This document shows positions 9,341 to 20,171 of a DNA stretch of 64,000 nucleotides, piece after piece. Below the pieces are notes generated by a model, which was given only the letters and a program-made list of their open reading frames with translations, did not search any database and was not told the DNA's origin. The DNA lies in NCBI GenBank assembly GCA_947462335.1, contig OX381705.1, positions 35,797,570 to 35,861,569 of the forward strand, in the 5' to 3' direction. The translations under genes were made by a program, and so were the position numbers. Positions within the stretch are counted from its first letter, which is position 1. Each line of letters begins with the position of its first letter. The DNA comes from Harmothoe impar (lineage: Eukaryota > Annelida > Polychaeta > Phyllodocida > Polynoidae).

Positions 9341-10312
9341 TAGTACTTAGTTACATGTGACTAAGCGCTTTGACAATTTTGCAAAGATGATACTTTTAAG
9401 GGTCTAGGAAGGAAACCAATGATTTTTTTTCATGTTTTCATGCAGATACAGTATAACATAGCATATTTCAAGTAAAAAGTACTATGACAAAGCATGTAAC
9501 TGAATAATATGACACATGTTCATTGAGAAAGGATTTTCAAGTTTTTCTATATCTTGGTGACTAAGCGGTATGAGATAGGGTCGATGTGGCTGTATCTGTC
9601 AGTTGACATGTAATTTTTTTCTCAGAAAATGTATAAAGAAACATTGTGAACAAAATACAATGCGATTCGGGAGTGCCATATGGTATGATGTACATGTTAC
9701 AGGGTTTTGATGCAAATAATTTGGACCGATCTGCCCAAAAACAATGAAAAACATGCAGCACGATACAACATGCTGCCGTACTCACCGTGAAGTTGGCTGG
9801 ATGTGGACAGAAGTAGCACTGGTCCTAGCCCGGGAACAAGCGAGCTGAGCTTAGTTCATGAAAAAAACAGTAGGCGCCAGCAGCTGTGTGGAAATTTCCA
9901 CTGTGTCGCCACCTCGCGACTAAGCGCTTAGTCACGGGACAAGACAGCGTCCAGAGCAGTCACGCACGGTGTGGAGGGCAGCAGGTAGGGAGTACAATGA
10001 TGATTTTAACTATGTTAACACGGGGCATCTATGTTAATCATATGCAGTTTGTGTCTTTTTTTATCTTTCTCCCCTTTCGTTCCTATTGACGTTTCAGAAC
10101 AACCGCTTAGTGACGGGACACGTCAGGGATAGAGATATAGCATGACCTTGAGGTCTGATGGCGTATTAGGGGGGGGGGGGGAAAGGGTATGGGGTACTAC
10201 ATCTATATGTTAGCTTCATGTTACACTGGATACTGTAACAAAAAAAAGGTTCATATGTCCTGTAGGAAGCAATGAATATGATATGGTATAAACCGCTTAG
10301 TCACGGGACATT
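9341..10312. repeat. Cluster of TGTCCCGTGACTAAGCGG-type motifs around a palindrome
   Basis: The ACTAAGCG core that opens each array unit recurs outside the array: plus orientation at about 9357-9367 and 9557-9568, a perfect 16 bp palindrome GACTAAGCGCTTAGTC at 9918-9933, and minus orientation at about 10103-10120 and 10293-10310. With the four array copies there are nine sites between 7487 and 10310, plus-oriented on the left and minus-oriented on the right. This inverted layout resembles the subterminal transposase-binding sites of DNA transposons, but no transposase is present. No gene is supported. Confidence 0.55.
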
Positions 10313-10815
10313 GCCGATATTTGATTTTCCACCTGTGGCGACCTACAATGTAGAGAAAGATGGGAAAAAAGCACCTATTTGGACCAAGGTATGTACTAAC
10401 TATAAATAAAAACACTGTATAGCACTGTCATACATAAGAAACCAACTTTATTACAAGTTAAATGGCTGTGAACAGGGTAAATTAGCGTATTCTCCACCAT
10501 AACGGCCCCCTGGTGGCCAAATCATGGCATAAAAGTTGGGAAATGTATACATTTCTACACAGGCCCAACCTTAAGCTACAGAATGGGGTACTTTTTGGGG
10601 GGAAATATAGTACTGCTTCCATGCTGTGCCACATGAAGCTGAACGGACCCCTATTTTTCATATGCATTGAACTCATGAGACAGAGCCATATACAGTTTAA
10701 AAACGTTATTTTGACGTAAAATAACGTTTTTCTGTATTAGCTGGGTGGTCTACCAGATCACACACACATATTTTTCAATCTTCATTTATGAGTTTACAAA
10801 CATAACAATCCATAG
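10313..10815. other. Non-coding stretch with a short perfect hairpin
   Basis: No gene is supported. At about 10698-10730, AAAACGTTATTTT and its inverted partner flank a 5 bp loop. A short open stretch with a GTATGT donor-like end near 10310-10390 lacks a matching acceptor. Confidence 0.4.
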
Positions 10816-11167
10816 AATATGGAAGGTTACATATATATATGGTTCTGCTACGTCACAATGTGGGCAAACAAAACCTACATGTGGTTAGGTAGCCTCACCA
10901 TGATAGCCACACACCAGGGTCATCAATCTAAATTTGACTTGCTTTAATAATTTTGGTTGCCCTTGTCTTGTTTTGATTTGCATATTTTACTCTACAACAT
11001 ACATGCCTTTTATATGAATGTATTTGTCTAATTTTAGGACTAATAATACATAACATAAATGCTTGATTCATGGGGCATATACCTAGGGGTCACAGTCCAG
11101 TGGTTTGTTTGCCCACCGCATCTGCCATATGAATAAAAGCAATCAAGTATATGTAACCTTCCCTATA
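10816..11167. mobile_element. Foldback/MITE-like element of about 350 bp
   Basis: Terminal inverted segments match: GGAAGGTTACATATA at about 10821 and its complement ending ATGTAACCTTCC near 11162. Further inside, GTGGGCAAACAAAACC and GGTTTGTTTGCCCAC are also inverted partners. This indicates a long imperfect foldback, typical of a non-autonomous DNA transposon. No ORF of note. Confidence 0.5.
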
Positions 11168-11488
11168 AATGGATTCTACAAACATTCATAGAAATCATAG
11201 CAGTGAATGACGCTAACTCAGTTTGATACCTAGGTTTCACAGCTACACTGTAAAAACGGTGTGTTAGCTAGGTTAAAAATAACACCAAATAACCTAAACA
11301 CGTTTAAATTGTAAAGACTATGTTTATCTTAAACATCCCTCCAAACAGCACACTGTAATTGAACGTTCACAAATGGAGCACATCTAGGGAAGTCACCAAA
11401 ACACTAAAGAAAAGACACAACAGCGTGTATCTACTTGTGAAGCAATCGCTTGCAATCGAAATTGAATCTAGGGCGCGCACATGTATTT

Positions 11489-11618
11489 AACCAATAATTA
11501 ATGGCTAACAGAGCATGAGGGGTGTGTATTGATGGATAACGCTCGAGTTGCGTAGCGACGAGTGCGTTATCCATCGATACACACCCGGAGTGACCTGTTA
11601 GCCATTCATTATTAGGTT
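11489..11618. repeat. Long hairpin with arms of about 60 bp
   Basis: The left arm (AACCAATAATTAATGGC... to GGATAACGCTCG) and the right arm (CGAGTGCGTTATCC... to ATTAGGTT) are near-complementary over about 60 bp and are separated by a short loop around GTTGCGTAGCG. Both the inner GTGTGTAT-GATGGATAACGC and the outer AATGGCTAACA blocks are retained, with scattered mismatches. It could be a MITE or a conserved foldback. No coding content. Confidence 0.65.
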
Positions 11619-12183
11619 TAATACTCGATTATTTGATTCAAATGTCTTTATTCACCTTATATAGGTCCTAATTTCGCCATTTTGAAGGATATTTACGTAT
11701 ATATTAGACTATATCGAGCAAGGTGGGCGTCATGTTGATTTTGACATCCCACCAACCCTGGTCTCTGATTGGTGGAGCTGAGCTGGGAGCATTCATTATT
11801 TCAAATCGACTAAACCTCAGTGTTAACGTATACAAGTGTACTCAAGCCATGCGACTTGCTGCTTTGATAACTAACCGCTGCCCAGCAGACTTGAATAAAG
11901 GCAGCGTTTCCCTCCCGCTGTACCACCGTCTCTGCGGCCAAGCAGCTAGCGCGTCAGACTCACACGCCGCAGGTCCCCGGTTCGGGCCTGGGGCGAAAAT
12001 GCTCCTTTTTTAAAGTGCACATATATATGTAAAAATTGGGCCTAGAATTATTTTAACGAATAGGTAAGTCCAACTTCTATCTACATGATAAAACAACAAC
12101 AACAAAATTCATCGATTTTCGGAGAAATTACATGAAAAAGAGTCTTTTCTTCTATAACTCGGTAAATAATGGTCCTACGGGGC
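11619..12183 (+). other. Non-coding stretch with a possible tRNA-derived SINE remnant
   Basis: At about 11938-11995, the order AGCTAGCGCGTCAGAC (A-box-like) then GGTCCCCGGTTCGGGCC (B-box-like) resembles a degenerate tRNA gene, as seen at the head of tRNA-derived SINEs. The stem pairing is imperfect, so a functional tRNA is unlikely. Otherwise no gene is visible. Confidence 0.35.
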
Positions 12184-12806
12184 TGAAACTCTGCCAATAG
12201 ACTCCTTGTTTCGTCCCCCACTACTGTCAGCGCCCCTACGGCGTGGTATGTAGAGTGTCCGACTCCAAGTCTTGGGGTAGCCTGTTCGAACCACCATGAA
12301 ACCTCAGATTTTATGGGTGATGAAATTTCGGAATCGCTTAGGACCACCGGAAGAGTGCCGATATCCACCGGAAGAGTGCCGATATCACTAGATATCAGCA
12401 TGGGGATATCCCCGAAAAAGCACAATGAGTGGCCCAATCGTGTGATAAACATGTATATTTTAACCCTTGTGACAAGGGATAAGCGGATACTGGAGGTTGG
12501 CGACAAGTCCCACTTCCTAAATCGACAAGGGAAAAAATATTTCTTAAAATCGTCAAAACCTGACCTTTCGCTAAACAAGTGTATACCAAGTACCCCCCCC
12601 CCCCCCCACACACACACCGGGGAATGACTGCTTCATATAGGGTAGATTCACCATAGGTCGGACGCATACCCTGAGACAGACAGTGACATTTTAGGCGTAT
12701 ACAATATGACTTCTAATATTTACTTTTTGGAAAGAATAATATCATACATAAACCCTAACATTATTCACAAATAGAGAGCTTAAATGCTTAAATAAAAAAA
12801 ATCAAG
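12184..12806 (+). mobile_element. 620 bp segment with tRNA-like head, copy 2
   Basis: Same sequence and same strand as 7991-8610. Its C-run near 12593-12607 is about 3 longer. The tRNA-like head lies at about 12239-12298. Unlike copy 1, its right side continues into the complementary arm of a foldback (12808-12853), and no 51 bp flanking duplication is seen. Copy 2 therefore looks like the fuller, older arrangement. Confidence 0.6.
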
Positions 12807-12853
12807 TGTCCGTCTCAGGATATGTGTCCGATTCAAGGTTGATCTACCCTAGA
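12635..12853. repeat. Foldback with arms of about 46 bp
   Basis: The left arm from about 12635 (AGGGTAGATTCACCATAGG... GGTCGGACG... CTGAGACAGAC) and the right arm from about 12808 (GTCCGTCTCAGG... GTCCGATTC... GATCTACCCT) are inverted complements, separated by about 126 bp. In copy 1 at 8440-8610 only the left arm and spacer remain, since the right arm is cut off at the TGTCC junction. Confidence 0.6.
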
Positions 12854-13036
12854 CTGTTTTCCACCGAAGTAGGCACACTCATTTGCTGAAAATTATATCG
12901 AGTATATCGCACTGTCATATATCGGCGGCAAACACAATCTAGCAAACTAGGACGCACATGATATACCATCTACATGATTTGCCATTGTATATTCAGAGCA
13001 ACACTTTCGTACACACTTACCCCATTGTCGTATGAG

Positions 13037-13113
13037 TCTATATACCAGTGGCAGCTGCATCTGGAGCTACATGCCAATCGATTTACCCCTTTACAGTTGG
13101 TTGAAGTCACAAG
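13037..13113 (+). promoter_or_regulatory. Predicted TATA-type promoter and 5' UTR of the small secreted-protein gene
   Basis: TCTATATACC at about 13037-13046 is a TATA-box-like sequence placed 70-77 bp before the ATG at 13114. A start site about 30 bp downstream of it would leave a short 5' UTR of about 45 bp. This is inference from spacing; no other promoter elements were identified. Confidence 0.4.
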
Positions 13114-14047
13114 ATGAAAGCCTCATTTGTCTTCCTTCTCGTTCTTACTGGGAGCATCAGTTTGCTTCTTTCTTCTAAAGGTTTGTACACAAATCTATTC
13201 ATTCAGTCCTATTGGATTCGTTGTCCTAAATGGAATATTTTGGCGCTCATCCCTTGGGAATTAGATCAGTTATTTAAAACTAAAACCAGACCTTGCAAAC
13301 TCCTCCTATAACCGAATCTACACTATAAAGTCACACGTTCAAAGGTTATTTCTTAAGCTAATTTTCCCATCTATTTTAGTATTTAAATGGATTTGGAGCT
13401 TATTCATCATTTTGAGTTTTACATAACAACTCATGTTCGAGATATGATTCCCGCAGGCTACCATTAGTATCTTAGCTTATGATATCGAATTTTAAAGATC
13501 TTGACACAAACCTTAATTATTAATTCCCCCCTAGATAACCCTTTTAACTGGCCTGGTCACATATGGGGCCCATTAAGCGATGTTGGCTGGACATTGCCTT
13601 GTTTTGTAGAATTGGGGTGTATATATGAAGCATTATGTGGACCTCTACTGAAATATGTGACCATGAATTACACTCTATAAAGTTTACTGCTGTAACGTCA
13701 CTCGTGTAACACTGAAACAAAACTATTTTTTACAGCAAGTATATGTATTGATTTCCCATATTTATGATACAGTGAAGTGCCATGTGATGTTATAGGTCTA
13801 TTCTATATATCTGAGTTTAGGAGATGTGGGACGAGGTGACGATGAGAACTCCCTGGCATCGCTGTTGAGAGCTGTGCGTCAAGGGGTTGTCGGTGAGGAC
13901 TCTATGTGGATGGAGGGACGTAGCAGCCATCCCACAAGACGTAGCAGCACAAGACGTAGCAGGTCATCCAGGAGGAGTAGACGGAATAGGGACTCACAGA
14001 GGAGAAGCAGTACCACTACCACCGAATCATATTACGCATATTATTAG
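13114..14047 (+). CDS. Two-exon gene for a predicted secreted Arg/Ser-rich small protein (about 97 aa)
   Basis: Exon 1 (13114-13180) encodes a typical signal peptide: MKAS, then a hydrophobic core FVFLLVLTGSISLLL, then a polar end. It stops at AAAG|GTTTGT. Exon 2 (13821-14047) follows an acceptor ending GAGTTTAG and keeps frame (phase 1) to TAG. The intron is 640 bp. The mature part begins with an acidic, Leu-containing segment (RGDDENSLASLLRAVRQ), then MWMEGR, then a dense Arg/Ser tract with an in-DNA repeat of ACAAGACGTAGCAG, and a Thr/Tyr-rich tail (TTTTESYYAYY). There are no cysteines. The EGR site and the many dibasic pairs could be prohormone-processing sites, so a neuropeptide precursor is possible. 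A matrix or biomineral protein, or a cationic host-defence peptide, are alternatives. I do not recognise a family. The exon 2 acceptor is weak in pyrimidines, so the splice is the least certain part. Confidence 0.55.
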
Positions 14048-14164
14048 CTACCACCAGTACATCACATTCTCTCTGAGCATATAACATGTTTGACAGCTGC
14101 CAGTACAATAGCATGTTCTGCATTTACGTACCGTTGTAATGGAATCAATTGTTAAAGGGTTAAC

Positions 14165-14170
14165 AATAAA
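14165..14170 (+). terminator. Polyadenylation signal AATAAA
   Basis: AATAAA about 118 bp after the stop codon of the small secreted-protein gene, within AACAATAAAGATG. The spacing suits a short 3' UTR. Confidence 0.5.
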
Positions 14171-14554
14171 GATGCATTCCCTGCAAATTGATATTGTTGA
14201 TGTTATAGTCAATCCTTTCTGAAAAGGTCTAGACTTTCAATAATGACGATTTTTATTTCATCGGTTCAATACTTCCCTAGCTGTTCCAACTTTTACCTTA
14301 AGTAAATTGTGATTTTTGCCTAAAATAAATGAGGGGGAATCAAAGAGAGCACATGTTAGAATTTAACGAACATTTGTGCTCAACACAAATGTTGGGTTCG
14401 TTCAAGTAACTACGGAAATGGTAAAGTGCTGTGATAGGAGCATGTTGGTAATATGGGCAATTCATGTTTCGTCATGAACAGGCAGTTCTATAGACTGCCA
14501 ATTATTTTCCTAAGATGGCTCAGGGTGGGTCTTGGTGTATTCATTACAAATAAT
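14171..14554. other. Intergenic stretch with a small hairpin
   Basis: No gene is supported. AACGAACATTTGTG and CACAAATGTTGGGTTCGTT near 14364-14402 form a hairpin. Confidence 0.4.
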
Positions 14555-17222
14555 CCTTGAGTTGAGTTGAGTTTAGTCATTTTTATTTGGCTATTAATAT
14601 ACAAGATGCTGTTCTCCTCCATTGGAGCCAAACGGTTGTACTTATGTCGACCTATGATGACAATAATAAATAGTATGAAAGAGAGAAAAAATATAGATAA
14701 ATTGTCAGAAATCATTTACAGTCCATATAGAGTGTGTGTGATATATTTATAGAGCATTGGTTGTTTGGGTCAGTCAATGGGATTATGCGTTTAGTACAGC
14801 AGGAGTCAGTTTGCTAGTGAATTCCTGGTGCGTAGCTTTGTGCTGGGTAACTGATTGGCACCCATCCCATAGTGCTTTGCCCCGGTACAAGGGGATCTTC
14901 TTGTAGATGTCACGGTGTGGTCGCTGTACTTTGAGTCTGATCTTGCTGTTGCCTCGTAGCTCCCTTGGAGGGACTACTGTATTTGCTGGATCACGTGACA
15001 GCTTATACATGTACTGCACTAGTTGTCAATTTCGTCTCACTTTCAGTTTTTCTACCTTGTAAAGGTCGTGTAGTGCACCGATGTTGGCATCTCTTGAGTC
15101 TCTTATCCTAGAGCATACTCTCAGGGCGTCATTCTGAAGCACTTGGAGACGCTGTTCCACCCATGCGGGTCCGCCGTCAGTGATTTGTGGGAAGTACTCT
15201 AATATGGGCCGTACCATGGTTTGATACACTAGTGCTGTCGTTTCCGCGTCTCAGTGTTCCCTTACGTTCTTCAGTTGGTTAATCCTTACTCTTGTAAGAT
15301 CCACCACTTTCTTACATTGTTTGGTGAAGTTCAGGTGTGTGTCCACAGTCACACCCAGGTAATTGAAGGTTTCTACCACCTGGAGTGGTGCTCCTCCCAG
15401 GGTGAAGGTGTAGTCAGCCACATCGGGCTTGTTCTGCAATGGGTAGCTCCATAGGACTTTGGTTTTTTCCGTGTTTATAGTTAGCTTATTTTCCTGACAC
15501 CAGGAGGAGACAGATGTTAGATCCTCCTGCAGTAGGTCATGTAGCCTTCTTAGGTCTTTGGCGCTTGCCACTAGGGCCAGGTCGTCTGCGTACATTATGT
15601 ACTTTGTGTTTTTCACTCTAGTTTGAAGGTCGTTCACATAACATAGGAATAACAGTGGTCCCAGCACGGACCCCTGGGGACCTCCATGGGCCACAGAGGT
15701 GGGTGCTGATGTGGTGCTGTTTGCCAGTGTCACATGTTTTCTTCCATCCAGATAACTCTGAAACCACGGTAGTGATTCCGGAGACACTCCGCAGTCTTGC
15801 AGTTTAGTAGTCGTGTGTGGTCAACCGTGTCGAATGCCTTGCAGAAGTCAATAAAGACAACCGCAGAGGGCATTCGACTGTTTTTTGCTTCATAGAGAAC
15901 GTTGCTAAGCTCGTAGACGGCATCACCGGTACTCTTGCCGGGCACAAATCTAAACTGCTTCTCAGCTAGTATGTTGTGCCCTAGTAGATGGCCCATTAGT
16001 TGACTATGGACACTCTTTTCAGTCATCTTGGAGCATAGGTTCAGAAGTGTTACCGGTCGCCAGTTTCCCACTTTACTCAGGTCCCCGCCTTTTGGGAGTG
16101 GTATGATTGTGCCCATTTTCCATGGTTCTGGGAACTTGTTGCTGCTGATGCTGCTGTTGATCTGATGTTGTAGTAGTTGGGGTTTCAATTTCAAGATGTC
16201 CTTTATCACACCCGATCTTAGGTGGTCAATGCCAGACGATTTCCCAGGGTTGATCATGTTTACCAACTTTATGGTCTGTGGTAGGTCACATGCATGCAGC
16301 GTCAAGTGGTCATCATCAGCGTTGTTTCCAGCGTCATCATTTCTCCTTGCTGGTGATAGTCTGACCGGGCGATCAGGCTGTGCTGGTGACGGTGGTGATG
16401 GTGGTGAAGGTGGGGGGGGGGGGGGGGAGTGTGGATGCAGGGGTACAGGCACGGGCACTGGTATTGGGGTATTTGTGCATGCATGAGTGCCAGTACATCC
16501 AAGTCTGGATCTGCATTCATGCCCCCTTGGTTGTCAGCTTTGTCCCGGGCATCCCCAGGGACTTGGTTGTTGGTGGGGAGAGCATCCTCGAATTTGGCTG
16601 CCAGCTTTGCACCTATAGTGCCGTGATACTCATTCACATAGTCTGCAGTCTGGTTGTCAGGAACCCTGGTGCCGTATTCATCCTTTAGACTGATTCTTGG
16701 GTCCTGGCGCTGACCTGACCATAGATGGTTTACGGTTGCCCAGAAGCGCTTCGGGTCGTCTCTGTAGCGCACCAGTAGGGTCCTAATGTCTCTCTTTACG
16801 CTTATCATGTCATTTAGCAAACCATGTTCATGTATGTGCAGACTGTTCGTGTAGATATGGTCTAGAGTTGATTGACCTCTCGGGTGGTAGTAGGTCACAA
16901 ATGTAGGCTGATATCTCATGTAGGAATTTTGTCATATATTCAAACTTGGTGCTGTTGGTGGTGGTTGCATTGACATTCATATCAACAGTAACCCAGATCT
17001 CCTTCTCACCCACCAACGGAAGCTTTAACATGGTTTTCAACAGTTTGTAGAATGACTGTAAGGTGCATATACGTCTCTCACATAGCATGCCACACCGCCG
17101 CCAGTCTTACCCAGGTTCCTAGGGAGGTCGTTCCGGTACAGGGTCATTCCTTGAATATGCATCAGACCAGAAGGTATACTGGCGGTCAGCCAGCTCTCCG
17201 ATACACACATGTAGTCAATATT
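14555..17222 (-). mobile_element. 5'-truncated, decayed LINE (jockey/CR1/L2-like)
   Basis: Minus-strand remnants run in order from 17222 to 14783. An endonuclease part has SESWL (near 17200), KTGGGV, VTVDMNVN and STLDHIYTN. The RT follows, with NWRPVTLL (near 16065), FIDFCKAFD (near 15850), GGPQGSVLGPLL (near 15670) and YADD (near 15590). A C-terminal tail around YRGKALW (near 14890) closes it. The reading frame switches several times and contains stops, so the protein is dead. The element ends in a (CTCAA)n-type microsatellite at about 14556-14575, as is usual for this LINE branch. The 5' end of the endonuclease is missing, cut at the repeat cluster starting about 17223. Confidence 0.85.
14783..17222 (-). 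pseudogene. Broken LINE ORF2 (endonuclease-RT)
   Basis: Longest open pieces are 15730-16458 (linker and first half of RT) and 15251-15787 (second half of RT including YADD). They overlap in different frames, and further shifts or stops lie near 15230, 15020 and 16900. The linker between endonuclease and RT carries a proline-rich run of a few dozen residues coded by a GGT/GGGG-rich microsatellite at about 16390-16430. This run looks like an expansion within the dead copy and is not expected in the enzyme. Confidence 0.8.
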
Positions 17223-17990
17223 GACTTCTTTGCCCCAAAATATGCTTGTTCTAGAATTTGCTCCGTACTACGGAAAGCCGGCGTGACTGCAACTGACAAA
17301 TTATGTGAGCAGATTCTAGAACAAGCATATTTTGAAGGAACAAATTTGTTGAACAAGAACATGTTTTTGCAAGGAGCATATTATTGGGAAGAAGCAAATC
17401 TTACAACTGGCATGTCATACCGGCTTTCCGTACTACGGGCAAATGTGGAACATTCATATTTTGCTCTGCAACTGACAAATTATGTAAGCAAATTCTAGAA
17501 CAAGCATATTTTGGGGCAAGCAGCAAATTTCAAGGAACATAATTATTATTTGAAGATCAAGCACATATTCCTTCATTTATGATTTTACATTGTTCCTTCA
17601 AAATTTGCGTCTCGTAGTACAGAAAGCTGGTGCGACATGCCAGTTCTAAAATTTGCTCCTTCCTAATAATTTCCTTCTTGCACACAATTTGCTCCTCTCT
17701 CAAAATGTGATACTTCCCGATAGGTAGACTCCCACAACTGGGTCAAATGCTGGAACCGGCAAATCTTGTTCAACATGCAAATCTGGAACAGGCATGTTTT
17801 GCTCTACAACTGACAAATTGTGTGAAACTTGCAAAATCTTTGGAGCAAACTATCAGAAGAAGCAGATTTGGAATGAGCATATTTTGAGGGAGGAGCACAT
17901 TTTGTGCAAGTAGCAAATTACTGGGAAGGAGCAAATGCTAGAACAAGCATATTTTGGGGCAAAGAAGCAAATTCTTTCATGACGTCACAG
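17223..17990. repeat. Mosaic array of direct and inverted short repeats (TTCTAGAACAAGCATATTTT family)
   Basis: Clear copies occur at about 17231-17262 (minus), 17311-17338, 17491-17519 and 17933-17964 (plus), with weaker copies near 17779-17804 and 17864-17896. A second motif, GCAACTGACAAATTATGT, recurs at about 17289 and 17467 and in a diverged form near 17808. CCGTACTACGGAAAGCCGG at about 17262 has an inverted partner near 17420. The TTCTAGAA core has the shape of a heat-shock element, but this may be coincidence. No coding potential. Confidence 0.65.
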
Positions 17991-20084
17991 AGGGACACAT
18001 TTCTTGGACATTAGTGTAATTGGGCCAGGTGACCATGTCTGCATGTTGGGTGTACATGTTGAAGGCCATTTGTATTCATATTATGCCTTATTTTTTAATA
18101 TCCATGAGACGTCATATACGGGTCCATTACATGCTATATATTACTGAGTAACATATTAAAGGGGCCGCCAAGGGGTCATAACACCAGTGTCTAAAATGGT
18201 CCACAGATCAAATTTAGTTAAAAAAGGTAAATAACTTCATATAGCCACAAAACAAAGCCCATTTCTCATTATAAGCATGTTCCGTAATATGTATTTCATG
18301 ATAGGTAAAACAACCTGCAATATTCTACATCCAAATTAATGATCATCAGTGGATAAAGATCTAAGGCTGTTTTTAATATGTTTTTATTTAGTGACTGGCA
18401 GGTCCACTTTACATAGTTGTATACAAATCAATGTGACCTTTAACGAGAGTTTTAGAGTCAAACAATTGGAAGGTCAATTTTTTTAATTTCAGAATCACAA
18501 GATCGGGACAGAAAGTTTTCGCTTTTACTGAAATACGCTTAATACACATGGCTCTACATACAAATGCAAACAATAAATACACCTAAATAGTCAATATAGG
18601 ACATTATGTACCAGACATATGACGTGATCTAGAGGCTAGTCGATATCTGACAATGCTTATGGTAGTTGTTAACACTGTGCCAGTATTATAGTCTTGCAAG
18701 GATTAATAAATAAAACGCATTTATACATAGAAAAATGAGACAATACTGACAATAATCAGACTACAGTGTCACGCTGGTACAACCTACAATCACCTACTCC
18801 GTACGGAGATAAAATAAAAGTATTAAAGGAATACAAAAATAGAGTACTAAAAGGAAAATGAGTTAACGCAATAAATATCCATGGTGGAAACACCTCTTCC
18901 TTTTGAGACGTGAAGTGACTGATGAAAACAAGTTGAGACTCACAGTAGGGAATGTATTTTAAGTACTTGTGTAAATGAAACCAAAGATAGACATGGTTTA
19001 AGCACAGGGAGGTTGTGTCTTAGTATTAGAATATACACACCATTACCTGCCGGCTTTTACACACCTAAACCACACCTGGATTGTCTACTGATAAGTGACT
19101 TTATTGATGGACCGAACCAGTACCATCGCTATCTACATTTATAGGATGGTAATATGGGCGAGGGTTGCCATAGCAACACCCGTGGAAGCTGCACACCATG
19201 GCAACCCCTCTATTCATGCGATAACGTCAGTCTAGGGACATTCCTAACCTATACTGGCAGTATTATATAAGTAAACGGACAAGCCTTTTAGTGTGAATCA
19301 GATTCTTCTAGGATAAAATCTCATCTACTTTTTAGGGAGAAACCCCATAATATTAGTTAATTCTGAGTTAACATCTTGGCCGCTAGGTATAGTATAAGGA
19401 TGGATGTCCATTTTAGGATATATCTTCCACTTGAATAAGCCAAGGCAGGGAATTAGGTATCACTAGCATTGGACAGTATGTCTGTGAAAAGTAATGAGAA
19501 CTTTTCTCTGGAAAAAGATCTCTGCCCTTGGCTAAAATGACACGATCAGTCTATAAGTGTCACTATCGAAACATTAGGATGTATACATGTAAGGAATATG
19601 TATATACGTATGTACTTATATAGACTGGTATCATATAATACTTAGCGAGCAAACTTGTCAGTGCCCACTTCTAGGCTGCTACGTATTTAGTACATTGTCA
19701 TCACAAAACTAGGAGTAAGTGAAGAGACAGAGAAATATACAGACAAAACACAGTTACAGTAACATAGTTGATCATTTTGAACACGCACACGTAGTTATTA
19801 GTTTGCGAGCGTTCGGATGCAAACTACATAGACATACACAGAATATCAATTAAACATATGTCATTCATTTCTTCAACGGTGTATTGCATCATACCATGAT
19901 GTGGGTGACCACAGTTTCTACTAATAGTAGTTTGTAGTAAGTTCTGCCGTAGATAAAACGTAATTTCAAGGAGTCTGCAAAGACCAAAATGTCTGGAACC
20001 GGGAACTAAGGCTACACTAGTGCGATGAAGCCATTTCCATTCTATCATTTCAGTAATATACAAATGGTGTTGACCGTGGCAAAA

Positions 20085-20171
<87 letters not shown>

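Noticed and set aside
10310..10390. Possible plus-strand exon ending at AAG|GTATGT
   Set aside because: It reads openly but has no acceptor in the right phase and no recognised similarity.
11880..12010. Functional tRNA gene
   Set aside because: A- and B-box-like words are present but the acceptor and anticodon stems do not pair well.
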